From Elusimicrobium sp. (GTDB taxonomy: Bacteria; Elusimicrobiota; Elusimicrobia; Elusimicrobiales; Elusimicrobiaceae), in NCBI GenBank assembly GCA_015062115.1, contig SUVG01000004.1:142947-206946 (forward strand): 64,000 nt of DNA, given 5' to 3'. The first letter of the stretch is position 1; every line of letters starts with the position of its first letter. The notes under the pieces are model-generated. The model saw only the letters and a program-made list of their open reading frames with translations. It searched no databases and had not been told where the DNA came from. The position numbers and the translations under genes were made by a program. Positions 27,276 through 35,600 of this stretch are shown here, piece after piece.

Positions 27276-28096
27276 GCAGTTTTGATATTGAATTTGCTGC
27301 CGTAACGGATATTGGAAAAATCCGCGAGAAAAATGAAGACAATGTCCTCATCTCTTCCGATTTGGGCTTAGGCGTAGTGGCCGACGGTATGGGGGGGCAC
27401 AGTGCCGGCGAAATTGCCAGCAACATTGCCGTATCCGTGTTGGCGGAAACCATACGCAAAGTAAACAACGGCCAGTTGAAAATTCCGGAGAATTTCTTAG
27501 CAAAATTGGATAGCACGGAACGCAAACTGTTAATGGCCGCGAACTTGGCCAATGCCGCTATTTTTTCTACGGCCCAATCTTCCGAAATTTACCGTATGAT
27601 GGGCACCACCTTAACGGGTGTTCTGTTTGATAAAGACTCCGCTATCGCCGTCCATGTGGGAGATTCCCGCCTGTATCTGTTTAGAGACGGAAAAATCGTG
27701 CAAATCACCACGGATCACTCCCTGGCCATGGAGCATGTCCGCCGCGGTTTACTTACCCGTGCGGAAGCGGATCGCTCTAAAATTCAAAACGTCCTTACCC
27801 GTGCTATGGGAATTAAAAAGAATATCGAATTTGACCTCTTAAAATTCCCGGTAAAAGAAGGAGATACCTTACTGCTTTGCTCGGACGGTCTGTATAAAGG
27901 CCTTAGCGAAGCGGATATGGGTACATTGCTGGAAGCCGGAAAACAAACCTCTATCGTAAAACTCTGCAAACACTTGGTCAGAGTTTCTAATGAAAAAGAC
28001 GGGCAGGACAATATTTCCGCGGTACTTATCAAAATTCTTCCGCCGCGCAAAGTAACGCTAAAACAACGCTTACAACGCTTGTTTTCCCGCTCTTAA
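27272..28096 (+). CDS. PP2C-family Ser/Thr protein phosphatase
   Basis: 274 residues. All the metal-binding motifs of bacterial PP2C (Stp/PrpC type) are present: REKNEDNVLI, VVADGMGGHSAGEIAS, VGDSRLYLFRDG, ITTDHSL, LLCSDGLYKGL and GQDNISAVLI. It is a cytoplasmic manganese or magnesium dependent phosphatase that reverses phosphorylation by the kinase encoded directly upstream, with which it is translationally coupled (ATGA overlap). The basic C-terminus (PPRKVTLKQRLQRLFSRS) is an extension of unknown use. Confidence 0.95.
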   Translation: MSSFDIEFAAVTDIGKIREKNEDNVLISSDLGLGVVADGMGGHSAGEIASNIAVSVLAETIRKVNNGQLKIPENFLAKLDSTERKLLMAANLANAAIFSTAQSSEIYRMMGTTLTGVLFDKDSAIAVHVGDSRLYLFRDGKIVQITTDHSLAMEHVRRGLLTRAEADRSKIQNVLTRAMGIKKNIEFDLLKFPVKEGDTLLLCSDGLYKGLSEADMGTLLEAGKQTSIVKLCKHLVRVSNEKDGQDNISAVLIKILPPRKVTLKQRLQRLFSRS

Positions 28097-28132
28097 AACT
28101 TAACTTTTTCCGTCTAACGAACAACCCCTTTT

Positions 28133-28207
28133 TTAGCACTCTAAGAAAGGGGTTGACAATTTATAAACTTATTTGCTAAATTAGCATTAAGACCGAAAGA
28201 GTGCTAA
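28133..28207 (+). promoter_or_regulatory. groE promoter with CIRCE operator and an extra half site
   Basis: TTGACA (28153-28158) and extended -10 TGCTAAATT (TAAATT 28177-28182) form the promoter. TTAGCATTA (28181-28189), 9 bases, then GAGTGCTAA (28199-28207) is a CIRCE element, the HrcA operator, with a degenerate left arm, overlapping the start point. A perfect left half site TTAGCACTC lies upstream at 28133-28141 without a right partner at N9. HrcA repression of groESL is expected. Confidence 0.88.
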
Positions 28208-28261
28208 AAACTATCTTTCGGCAGAAAAATTTAATTCCAATATAAAAGGAGTGTATGGAAT

Positions 28262-28555
28262 ATGGCAGAAGTAAAGATTAAACCGTTGGGGGATCGTGTA
28301 ATCGTAAAACCCATTGAAAGAGAAACCATGAAAGGGGGAATCATCATTCCGGACACCGCTAAAGAAAAACCGATGGAAGGCGAAGTATTGGCCGTAGGCC
28401 CGGGTAAAGTGGCCGACAAAGGCGTACGCACCGAAATGGATGTGAAAGTAGGTGACCGCGTATTGTACGGCAAATATTCCGGCACGGAAGTAAAACTCGA
28501 TAACGAAACTTATTTAATTATTCACCAAGACGAAATCTTGGGTATTTTAGGTTAA
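28262..28555 (+). CDS. groS: Co-chaperonin GroES
   Basis: 97 residues, full length. IKPLGDRVIVKPIERETMKGGIIIPDTAKEKP is the GroES signature including the mobile loop, and the ending YLIIHQDEILGIL is typical. GroES caps the GroEL cylinder during ATP-driven folding in the cytoplasm. AAAAGGAG precedes the ATG. It is the first gene of the groESL operon, controlled by the CIRCE element upstream. Confidence 0.98.
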   Translation: MAEVKIKPLGDRVIVKPIERETMKGGIIIPDTAKEKPMEGEVLAVGPGKVADKGVRTEMDVKVGDRVLYGKYSGTEVKLDNETYLIIHQDEILGILG

Positions 28556-28573
28556 TCTGGGGGAAATAATAAT

Positions 28574-30208
28574 ATGGCTAAACAAATTATTTATGGTGAT
28601 GAAGCCCGCGCCAAAATGAAAGCGGGTATCGAAAAAGTAGCAAATGCTGTAAAAGTAACTTTGGGGCCCAAAGGCAGAAGCGTGGTCCTCGAAAAAAAAT
28701 TCGGTTCTCCGCTTATTATTGACGACGGCGTAACCATTGCCAAAGACATTGAACTCGAAGATAAATTTGAAAACATGGGTGCCCAACTTATTCGTGAAGT
28801 GGCCTCCAAAACCAACGATGTCGCCGGCGACGGTACCACCTCCGCCACCGTACTCGCAAATGCCATGTTGACCGAAGGCATCAAAAACATTACTGCCGGT
28901 GCCAACCCGACTTTGGTAAAAAAAGGTATCGAAATGGCCGTAGAAGCCACCAAAGCCGAACTCAATAAAATGCACAAACCGGTAAAAACCAAAGAAGAAA
29001 AAGCGCAAATCGCCACCATTTCTTCCAACGATCGCGTCATCGGTGATTTGATTGCCGAAGCCATCGAAAAAGTAGGTGCGGAAGGCGTTATTACCGTAGA
29101 AGAAGGCAAAACCGCTACCACCCAATTAGATGTGGTGGAAGGTATGCAATTTGACCGCGGTTATATCTCTCCTTATTTCGTAACGGATTCCGAAAGAATG
29201 GAATGCGTGCTCGAAAACCCGTACATCATTGTAACCGATAAAAAGATTTCTTCCATGAACGAACTGTTGCCCGTACTCGAAAAAATCGTACAAAGCGGCA
29301 AACAATTCTTAATCATTGCCGAAGATGTGGACGGCGAAGCCTTGGCCACCTTAGTTGTAAACAAACTGCGCGGAACCTTGAAAGGTTGTGCCGTAAAAGC
29401 CCCGGGCTTCGGCGACCGCCGCAAAGAAATGTTGGAAGATATTGCCATTTTAACGGGTGGAGATGTCCTTAGCGAAGAACGCGGCATGAAACTCGATAAA
29501 GCCGAACTCGCTATGCTCGGCCAATGCTCCCGCGTTGTTATCGATAAAGAAAACACCACCATCGTCAGCGGAAAAGGCAGCAAAGAAGCCATTGCCGCCC
29601 GAGCCGCCCAAATCCGCGGACAAATTGAAAACTCCAAGAGCGAATACGACAGAGAAAAATTGCAAGAACGCTTGGCTAAACTCTCCGGCGGTGTAGCCGT
29701 CATCAGCGTAGGCGCTGCCACGGAAACCGAACTGAAAGCCAAAAAAGCCAAAGTGGAAGATGCCAAAAACGCCACCAAAGCCGGCGTGGAAGAAGGTATC
29801 GTTCCCGGCGGCGGTGTAGCCTTGGCCCGCTGTCAAAAAGCCTTGGACGGTTTGAAAGTTGAAAACGAAGATGTCCGCACCGGTATCAACATTGTTAAAA
29901 AAGCCTTAACGGCTCCTTTAAGACAAATCGCAGTCAACGCCGGTTTGGACGGTGCCGTAGTGGTGGATAATGTCCTTAAAATGAAAGGCGATGCAGACGG
30001 ATACGATGCCGACAACGACACCTATTGCGACCTCTTAAAAGCAGGTGTTGTGGATCCGGCCAAAGTAGTCCGCACCGCTTTGGAAAATGCAGCCTCTATC
30101 ACGGGAACGGTTCTTTTAACCGAAACCTTGGTAGCCGATGCTCCCGAAAAAGAACACAACCACGCTCCTGCCATGCCCGGCATGGGGGGAATGGGCGGCA
30201 TGATGTAA
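28574..30208 (+). CDS. groL: Chaperonin GroEL
   Basis: 544 residues, full length, with [36 protein letters not shown], the ATPase [10 protein letters not shown] motif, and the C-terminal GGM repeats ([10 protein letters not shown]). It forms the double-ring folding chamber with GroES. It follows groES by 18 bases with GGGGGAAA as ribosome binding site. Nothing in the sequence departs from the norm. Long open frames on the opposite strand are codon-bias shadows. Confidence 0.99.
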   Translation: MAKQIIYGDEARAKMKAGIEKVANAVKVTLGPKGRSVVLEKKFGSPLIIDDGVTIAKDIELEDKFENMGAQLIREVASKTNDVAGDGTTSATVLANAMLTEGIKNITAGANPTLVKKGIEMAVEATKAELNKMHKPVKTKEEKAQIATISSNDRVIGDLIAEAIEKVGAEGVITVEEGKTATTQLDVVEGMQFDRGYISPYFVTDSERMECVLENPYIIVTDKKISSMNELLPVLEKIVQSGKQFLIIAEDVDGEALATLVVNKLRGTLKGCAVKAPGFGDRRKEMLEDIAILTGGDVLSEERGMKLDKAELAMLGQCSRVVIDKENTTIVSGKGSKEAIAARAAQIRGQIENSKSEYDREKLQERLAKLSGGVAVISVGAATETELKAKKAKVEDAKNATKAGVEEGIVPGGGVALARCQKALDGLKVENEDVRTGINIVKKALTAPLRQIAVNAGLDGAVVVDNVLKMKGDADGYDADNDTYCDLLKAGVVDPAKVVRTALENAASITGTVLLTETLVADAPEKEHNHAPAMPGMGGMGGMM

Positions 30209-30223
30209 TTTGAAAGCAAGCCT

Positions 30224-30256
30224 AAAAAAACCCGGCATTTCTGCCGGGTTTTTTTT
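30224..30256 (+). terminator. Intrinsic terminator of groESL
   Basis: CCCGGCA (30231-30237) pairs with TGCCGGG (30242-30248), flanked by A7 and T8. Confidence 0.93.
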
Positions 30257-30304
30257 ATTCTTAATCGGGGCCCAGAAAAAAATAGGCCCTTCCTCTTTTA
30301 CTTT

Positions 30305-30349
30305 CTGGGTCTTTTGCCCCTGGAAATTTTTGATAAAAATTATTATGAT
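30305..30349 (+). promoter_or_regulatory. Promoter with GGG-N8-CCC element, copy 2
   Basis: CTGGAA (30320-30325) and TATGAT (30344-30349) are 18 bases apart. CTGGGTCTTTTGCCCCTGG (30305-30323) overlaps the -35 region, as in the element at 19350. Upstream, GGGGCCCAGAAA near 30268 can also pair with the TTTCTGGG of this block, so a hairpin is an alternative reading. Confidence 0.45.
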
Positions 30350-30385
30350 ATGTAAATAGAAGGAATCTTTTAGGAGAGCCCACTT

Positions 30386-31252
30386 ATGAAAAAATTATTT
30401 GCATTAGCGTTACTTCTCTGCCTGGCGACCCCTTTTGTGAGCGCACAGCAGACCTCTGTTCTCATGAAAAATATTGGGAAAAAGTTAGTGGAATCATCCT
30501 CTACCAATGCTCATGAAAAAGGCGTTATTATGATTAACTTGATAGTAGATGCCGTTTTTCTTGATGTAGAGGCAAAAAATGATCCCATTGAAAAAAAATG
30601 CCCGGCCGTGCGCATTGCTCCCAACACTTTGCTTGCTTCCCGCGCTTGCATTGATTTAAGCGGAAAAGGAACTCTTATTCAATCCGGCGGCGGGAGTGGA
30701 GATCTTATTTATTCCGAACGCAGAGTAGCCCGCTGGGTTTCCAGCATCAAAATCGAAGGTGTAACCATAGGGGAAGAAAATTTCCGCGAAGACGGCAAAC
30801 TGTTACTGATTGCCATTGACGGTTCTAACGAAAAATTGCAAAAAGCAATCCAAAAGATGCCGATTGTAGATTTGTTCGTTGCGCAAGATGCGGAAAGCTT
30901 AAAAACCACTTTCCCGGAAATTACCCTTAACCGTAACGATATGTTGTGGGGAAGAGAATGTGCCCCCGTGGATGTGGTTAATGTGTGCACGGAAGAACAA
31001 TGTTTCAAAATCTGTTGGAAAGCCGTTAGAGGAGATACGGGTGACCCGGTTTTCGGCAGAAACCCCGATACGAACAATTTAGAATATCTCTTGGGTTTCA
31101 ATGTAACCAACTCCGATAAAGACGGGCGCAACCCCGGCAGATGGTATCACTTCTTGTCACAGTCTTCTTTAGACTTTTTCAAAAAGAATTTACTTAAACA
31201 AGAGTGGGATTACATTAAGAAACATGTAAAAGATGAAACCTTGTACAATTAG
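30386..31252 (+). CDS. Secreted trypsin-fold protein lacking catalytic residues (pseudoprotease)
   Basis: 288 residues with a signal peptide (MKKLFALALLLCLATPFVSA). The pattern of chymotrypsin-like proteases is recognisable: CPAVRIAPNTLLASRACIDL where TAAHC is expected (residues 84-88), LLLIAIDGS at the Asp position (Asp145), and RGDTGDPVFG where GDSGGP is expected. The catalytic His is absent and the Ser is replaced by Thr218, so proteolysis is unlikely. Paired cysteines (72/88, 192/210 region) suggest disulfides. It is probably a periplasmic or extracellular binding protein. AGGAGAGCCCACTT precedes the ATG, matching the leader of the large secreted protein gene. Confidence 0.7.
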   Translation: MKKLFALALLLCLATPFVSAQQTSVLMKNIGKKLVESSSTNAHEKGVIMINLIVDAVFLDVEAKNDPIEKKCPAVRIAPNTLLASRACIDLSGKGTLIQSGGGSGDLIYSERRVARWVSSIKIEGVTIGEENFREDGKLLLIAIDGSNEKLQKAIQKMPIVDLFVAQDAESLKTTFPEITLNRNDMLWGRECAPVDVVNVCTEEQCFKICWKAVRGDTGDPVFGRNPDTNNLEYLLGFNVTNSDKDGRNPGRWYHFLSQSSLDFFKKNLLKQEWDYIKKHVKDETLYN

Positions 31253-31268
31253 TTTTTACTAAACCCAA

Positions 31269-31307
31269 AACCGACCTCTAATATAAAAAAGAGGTCGGTT
31301 TTTTTTG
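31269..31307 (+). terminator. Intrinsic terminator
   Basis: AACCGACCTC (31269-31278) pairs perfectly with GAGGTCGGTT (31291-31300), followed by a T run. Confidence 0.92.
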
Positions 31308-31363
31308 TTTATTTTCGTAATTTCATATAATAGAAGTATCTTATTAAAAAAGGGGGAAATACC

Positions 31364-32095
31364 ATGGCATCTAATCCGGTATTTAACGAAGGCGCCTTTG
31401 AACGCGCCCAACAAAATATGCGCTCTGCCACCCAAGTGATGACATTGCAGGGCACCATTAACAAAACCTTCCTGCTACTCTTTTTGTGCGTAGTGGGAGG
31501 CATGCTCGCTTGGAAAAACTACATGGCCTGGATAGCCTATCTTACGCCCATTTCCTTGGGTGCGTTGGTTATCGCCTTTATAACTTGCTTTAGGCCCAAA
31601 ATTTCGCCGTTTACGGCACCTGTCTATGCTTTTGCGGAAGGGCTTTTGCTGGGGATTATTTCCGCCGCGTATAATGCGCGTTTTCAGGGCATTGTTTTTA
31701 ATGCGGTAGCCATAACGCTGCTGGTGTTTTTCTTTATGCTTTTTATTTACCGCATGCGTATTATCCCGGTAACAAAAAAACTGCGCTTGGGTATCACTTC
31801 CGCCACGGCCGCTATTGCGGTTTTCTATATCGGTTCTTGGCTGTTGTCGCTCTTTGGGGTGAATATTTCGTACCTCACTTCCGCGTCCCCTCTTTCTATC
31901 GGGATAAGCGTAGTCGTTTGCGCGGTGGCCGCGTTTAACTTCCTGCTTGATTTTGATTTTATAGACCAAATGACAGGCCGTTTTGCCGCACCCAAATTTA
32001 TGGAGTGGTATGCCGGTTTCGGCCTGGTGGTTACTTTGGTGTGGCTGTATATCGAAATCTTAAATCTGCTGGGTAAAATGCAAAGCCGCAAATAA
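31364..32095 (+). CDS. Bax inhibitor-1/YccA family membrane protein (YbhL-like)
   Basis: 243 residues with seven hydrophobic helices and a short cytoplasmic N-terminus (SNPVFNEGAFERAQQ). YAFAEGLLLGIISAAYNARFQGIVFNAV and FLLDFDFIDQMTGRFAAPKFMEWYAGFG, with the conserved Asp residues of the proton-sensitive calcium leak channel, place it in the Bax1-I family. Bacterial members are pH-dependent calcium or ion leak channels of the inner membrane with roles in stress. AAGGGGGAAA precedes the ATG and TATAAT lies upstream near 31327. Monocistronic. Confidence 0.9.
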   Translation: MASNPVFNEGAFERAQQNMRSATQVMTLQGTINKTFLLLFLCVVGGMLAWKNYMAWIAYLTPISLGALVIAFITCFRPKISPFTAPVYAFAEGLLLGIISAAYNARFQGIVFNAVAITLLVFFFMLFIYRMRIIPVTKKLRLGITSATAAIAVFYIGSWLLSLFGVNISYLTSASPLSIGISVVVCAVAAFNFLLDFDFIDQMTGRFAAPKFMEWYAGFGLVVTLVWLYIEILNLLGKMQSRK

Positions 32096-32191
32096 CCTAG
32101 TGCCCGACGGCACGAAATTTTGTAAAATGATAGTGTTAAGGGTTGGATATTTTCCGGCCCGGAAAAGATAAAAAAGGAGTCAAAGAAAAGT

Positions 32192-33391
32192 ATGAATTTT
32201 GACAGCATCAAAAAAATTCAGGACATGGACCTGAAAGATAAAAAAGTTTTAGTGCGCGTTGACTACAACGTACCCTTGAAAGACGGTAAAGTGGACAACA
32301 ACAAACGCATCGTTGCCACCGAAAAAACCATTAAACATTTGTTGGAAAACAACTGCCGCGTAGTGCTCGTAGCCCACTTGGGCCGCCCGAAAGGCAAAGT
32401 ATGCCCCGAATTTAGCTTGGCTCCTGTTGCTGCCGAAGTGGAAAAACTTTTTGGTGTGCCGGTGCACTTTGCGACCGACTGCATTGGCGAAGCTGCCGAT
32501 AAAGTAGTAGCCGAAACTAAAAACGGCGAAATCGCCTTGTTGGAAAACCTCCGCTTCCACGCCGAAGAAGAAAAGAACGACCCCGAATTTGCCAAACAAC
32601 TCGCTAAACACGGCGAAGTGTTCGTACAAGAAGCCTTCGGTACCGTTCACCGCGCCCATGCTTCCACCAGCGCCGTAGCCGATTACTTGCCCGGTTGCGC
32701 CGGTTACCTCGTACAAAAAGAAGTGGAGTTCTTGGGGAAAGCCTTGGAAAACCCGGCCCGCCCGTTTGCCGCTGTTGTGGGTGGTGCTAAAGTATCCGAT
32801 AAAATCATGCTCTTAAACAACTTGATGGATAAGGTAAACGTCCTCGTCATCGGTGGCGGTATGGCTTATACCTTCCTCAAAGTACAAGGCTACGAAATCG
32901 GTAAATCTCTGTTTGATGCCGAAAAAGAAAACGAAGCCAAAGCCGTTTTGGCAAAAGCCGCTGAAAAAGGCGTCAAAATCTTGTTGCCGGTTGACCACAT
33001 TTGTGGTAAAGAATTTGCCGAAACCACCGAACCCGTTTCCGTGGACGATGTAAATATCCCTGCCGATCTTATGGGGTTGGATATCGGGCCCAAAACGGTG
33101 GAACTTTTCCACAATGAACTTTTGAACTGCAAAACCATTTTCTGGAACGGCCCCATGGGCGTGTTTGAGTTCCCGAATTTTGCCAAAGGCAGCTTTGCCG
33201 TTGCCCAAGCCATGATTGATGCCACCAAAGCCGGTGCCACCACCATCATTGGCGGCGGGGACAGCGTAAACGTGCTCAAAAAAGGCAAATTCAACCAAAA
33301 AGAACTCTCCCACGTTTCCACCGGCGGCGGCGCCAGCATGGAATTTGTGGAAGGTAAAGAATTGCCCGGTTTAGTAGCCTTGGCTAAATAA
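32192..33391 (+). CDS. pgk: Phosphoglycerate kinase
   Basis: 399 residues, full length. KKVLVRVDYNVPLKDG, LVAHLGRPKG, LLENLRFHAEEEKND, the hinge region AVVGGAKVSDKI, and NGPMGVFEF and GGGDSV for ADP binding are all intact. It makes ATP from 1,3-bisphosphoglycerate in glycolysis. AAAAAAGGAG lies upstream of the ATG. It stands alone rather than with gap or tpi, followed by its own terminator. Confidence 0.98.
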   Translation: MNFDSIKKIQDMDLKDKKVLVRVDYNVPLKDGKVDNNKRIVATEKTIKHLLENNCRVVLVAHLGRPKGKVCPEFSLAPVAAEVEKLFGVPVHFATDCIGEAADKVVAETKNGEIALLENLRFHAEEEKNDPEFAKQLAKHGEVFVQEAFGTVHRAHASTSAVADYLPGCAGYLVQKEVEFLGKALENPARPFAAVVGGAKVSDKIMLLNNLMDKVNVLVIGGGMAYTFLKVQGYEIGKSLFDAEKENEAKAVLAKAAEKGVKILLPVDHICGKEFAETTEPVSVDDVNIPADLMGLDIGPKTVELFHNELLNCKTIFWNGPMGVFEFPNFAKGSFAVAQAMIDATKAGATTIIGGGDSVNVLKKGKFNQKELSHVSTGGGASMEFVEGKELPGLVALAK

Positions 33392-33420
33392 ACCGAAAAG
33401 TCTTTTAGTGTTTGACACAA

Positions 33421-33453
33421 ATCAGCCCTGCCTTGTGCGGGGCTGAATTTTTT
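33421..33453 (+). terminator. Intrinsic terminator of pgk
   Basis: TCAGCCC (33422-33428) pairs with GGGCTGA (33440-33446), followed by ATTTTTT. Confidence 0.87.
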
Positions 33454-33558
33454 AAGGGAGGGGGAAGTTTTTATTTTGTTGTTGTAAAAAAAGAAATACT
33501 ATCCTTTGGAAAAAATTGTATAATGATATTGTTACTTTTATAGGAGAAACTTAATTTC

Positions 33559-33852
33559 ATGTATACGCTTATTTTAACGCTTCATTTTGTCGTCTGCGTT
33601 TTACTCATTTTACTCGTACTTTTGCAAAGCGGAAAAGGCTCCGCCGCCGGTATTTTCGGCGCGTCGGGTGCGGATAACTTGTTCGCCAGCCCCACCGCCT
33701 TTAACGCCATTAACAAATTTACCGCTATTTTGGCTTTGGTACTTATGTGCACTTCCATTGTGCTTACCATCGCTTCCAATAAAAAAGCGTCTTCTTCCGT
33801 AATGGATAAAGTACAAATTCCCGTTTCTGCTCCTGCGGAAGCCGGTAAATAG
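33559..33852 (+). CDS. secG: Preprotein translocase subunit SecG
   Basis: 97 residues with two membrane helices (4-24 and 52-73) separated by LLQSGKGSAAGIFGASGADNLFASPTAFN, the characteristic SecG loop. It assists the SecYE channel during protein export. TAGGAGAAA precedes the ATG. Its position directly before a tRNA-Leu gene is common in many bacteria. Confidence 0.95.
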   Translation: MYTLILTLHFVVCVLLILLVLLQSGKGSAAGIFGASGADNLFASPTAFNAINKFTAILALVLMCTSIVLTIASNKKASSSVMDKVQIPVSAPAEAGK

Positions 33853-33858
33853 TTTTTT

Positions 33859-33893
33859 CGCCCCCGATAGCATTAAACGGGGGCGTTTTCTTT
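33859..33893 (+). terminator. Intrinsic terminator of secG
   Basis: CGCCCCCG (33859-33866) pairs perfectly with CGGGGGCG (33878-33885), followed by TTTTCTTTT. Confidence 0.92.
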
Positions 33894-33902
33894 TGAAAAA
33901 TC

Positions 33903-33931
33903 TTGCGTTACGACGATTTATTTGTTAAAAT
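33903..33931 (+). promoter_or_regulatory. tRNA-Leu promoter
   Basis: TTGCGT (33903-33908), a 17-base spacer and TAAAAT (33926-33931) lie about 50 bases before the tRNA. Confidence 0.7.
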
Positions 33932-33983
33932 ATCTAGGTAGCAAGAAAAGTTCTTTAACAAAACCCTCTTAGTTCAGATTTTC

Positions 33984-34065
33984 GCGCAGGTGGCGGAATT
34001 GGTATACGCGTGCGTTTGAGGGGCGCATGCCGCAAGGCTTGAGGGTTCGAGTCCCTCTCTGCGCA
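33984..34065 (+). tRNA. tRNA-Leu (anticodon GAG)
   Basis: 82 bases. GCGCAGG (33984-33990) pairs with TCTGCGC (34058-34064) as acceptor stem; the D arm, anticodon stem TGCGT/GCGCA with loop TTGAGGG (anticodon GAG), a long variable arm with a GCC-GCAA-GGC hairpin (class II, as expected for Leu) and the T arm GAGGG-TTCGAGT-CCCTC are all present. CCA is not encoded. The integrase gene just downstream implies that the 3' half is the phage attachment site, regenerated on integration. Confidence 0.97.
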
Positions 34066-34111
34066 TTGTTTTATCGTCGGTACTGTAGTAAAAATTGTAG
34101 TAAAATTTGAG

Positions 34112-34139
34112 AAAGCCCAGTTAAATACTGGGCTTTTTT
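34112..34139. terminator. Terminator at the left prophage end
   Basis: AAGCCCAG (34113-34120) pairs with CTGGGCTT (34128-34135), with T6 on the plus strand and TTTC on the minus. The integrase stop codon lies inside the hairpin loop. It can end the tRNA transcript and limit the converging integrase transcript. Confidence 0.8.
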
Positions 34140-35236
34140 GTTGCCGGAAGGTACTTAATAGCATCGGATAAGGTGGAGGGAAGCAAATGGGCATATATCT
34201 CCGTTGTTTTAATGCTATTATGACCTAAAAGTTTTGAAATCCGATATAAGTCAACTCCGGCTTGTGCTAAATGGCTCGCAAAAGTATGGCGCAATTTATG
34301 AACGCCACCCTTAAGTCCGCACTTTTTAACAAACTTTTTGAATCGTGTGGTTGCTATATCCAAAGTTAAAGAATCTCCATAATTATCCACCAATATACGA
34401 TTCGTACGCCTTGGTAAGTTTACACAATAAAGCAAGTGTTCCCGCAATTCCTCTGACATGGGAATATCTCTGCACTCGTTGGTTTTAGGTGTCCACCCTT
34501 TTTTGGGCTGTATTGAAATAATGTTTTTAGTGAAGTCTAAATCCTTTTCTTCCAAATAAACCATTTCTCCGCGGCGCAACCCTGCTTGGGCACCCAACAT
34601 AACCACCGTTTCTTCAAAACAGTAATTTTTGTGCATTTTGGCCATTTCTGCGGCTTTTTGTCGCATAAGCACAACTTCCTCTACCGTATAAAATTCAACG
34701 CGACCACGGGGCGTTTTTAAGCGTTTTACAATACTCCAACGAATTTCAGGCATCAAATCCCACTCGTTTGCTTTGCGAAAACTGGCTTTGAGAGCCGCCA
34801 TAACACGATTTATGGCTGTATTACCTAAAATTCCTTTGGGGCGCTTTATTCCTTTTTGGCTTTTATAATTTTCCTCTAACTTCATGCTTTTTGTTTTAAG
34901 CCATATCTTGAAATCTTCCAGAAGGGATATGTTTATTTCGGTTAATTCTCTTAAATTGGGTGCAAAAGATTCTAAATAAGAAAACGCGTGTTTGTCTCTA
35001 TATACTGTCAATGGGGATTTGTTGGCTAGACCCCAATCTAAATACCTGTGCTTAAATGCTAAATAAGAGGGGGATTGGGTTTTCCCTTTGTTTTCTTCTC
35101 TTAATTGCGCCAACACTTCTTGAGAGTATTTTTTATTCTTAAATAAGGCCAGTTGCTTTCGTTTTCCGTTTTTCATAATAGACCCCCAGTAAACAGGGCT
35201 TCCGGCTCTTTTATAAACTGATGGTAATTTATTCAT
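34121..35236 (-). CDS. int: Tyrosine recombinase (integrase 1) adjacent to tRNA-Leu
   Basis: 371 residues. An N-terminal AP2-like/SAM-like DNA-binding region (1-160) precedes the catalytic domain: Arg in AQAGLRRGEMVYLEEKDL, HKLRHTFASHLAQAG (His-x-x-Arg), LLGHNSIKTTEIYAHL with the second His and the nucleophile Tyr. It is pointed toward the tRNA, the usual layout for site-specific integration at a tRNA 3' end. AGGAGGAAAT precedes the ATG. It should cut and join attP with the tRNA-Leu attB. An upstream leader with a minus-strand terminator may limit its expression. Confidence 0.95.
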   Translation of the reverse strand: MNKLPSVYKRAGSPVYWGSIMKNGKRKQLALFKNKKYSQEVLAQLREENKGKTQSPSYLAFKHRYLDWGLANKSPLTVYRDKHAFSYLESFAPNLRELTEINISLLEDFKIWLKTKSMKLEENYKSQKGIKRPKGILGNTAINRVMAALKASFRKANEWDLMPEIRWSIVKRLKTPRGRVEFYTVEEVVLMRQKAAEMAKMHKNYCFEETVVMLGAQAGLRRGEMVYLEEKDLDFTKNIISIQPKKGWTPKTNECRDIPMSEELREHLLYCVNLPRRTNRILVDNYGDSLTLDIATTRFKKFVKKCGLKGGVHKLRHTFASHLAQAGVDLYRISKLLGHNSIKTTEIYAHLLPSTLSDAIKYLPATKKPSI

Positions 35237-35600
35237 ATTTCCTCCTAATTTTGTTTTATTCTAGAACAAAAACTGTGCCCACTGTGGCGGGCTAAATAGG
35301 GCACAATTAGGGGGTTTTAGAGGCAAAAAAATACCCTCTATGGGAAAACTCCATAGAGGATAAAAAAATGTTTTTGTGTCTATAGCAAAAATTAAATTAT
35401 TTTTTGCTATAATGAAATTTAGTGTAACCGTCTGAACTTTGGACGGTGCGGACGGTTACACTTTGCTTTAAGCCGGTTGGGCCTTATTATGCCCTTCCGA
35501 GCAAATCTACTTTATACCGTCCTTAATGTACACTATTCTTTTACATATTATGTAAAAAAAATGTGTACAAGTCAAGTTTTTTTCAAAAAGAGGATATTTT
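35237..35600. promoter_or_regulatory. Intergenic control region between integrase and repressor (inverted repeats)
   Basis: 364 bases without a gene. It holds: a hairpin CCTCTATGG/CCATAGAGG (35335-35343, 35351-35359) that has a T7 tract on the minus strand, hence a terminator or attenuator before integrase; an 11-base perfect inverted repeat TATAGCAAAAA/TTTTTGCTATA (35381-35391, 35401-35411); a 12-base perfect inverted repeat AGTGTAACCGTC/GACGGTTACACT (35421-35432, 35451-35462) that can refold through CCGTC/GACGG; and just before the repressor a palindrome TTTTACAT/ATGTAAAA (35539-35546, 35550-35557) nested within TGTACAC/GTGTACA (35527-35533, 35563-35569), likely operators. Confidence 0.6.

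Noticed and set aside
28133..28207. CIRCE with a 57-base spacer
   Set aside because: Pairing the outer half sites gives a spacing never used by HrcA; the inner arm at 28181 gives the normal 9-base spacing, so the outer one is treated as an extra half site.
28547..29778. Long minus-strand frames opposite groES-groEL
   Set aside because: Low-complexity Phe/Gly or Ser-rich products caused by codon bias of groEL on the other strand.
34084..34105. Direct repeat TGTAGTAAAA near the tRNA as arm-type integrase sites
   Set aside because: Two short AT-rich units 12 bases apart are too little to support the claim, and the right att site is not visible for comparison.
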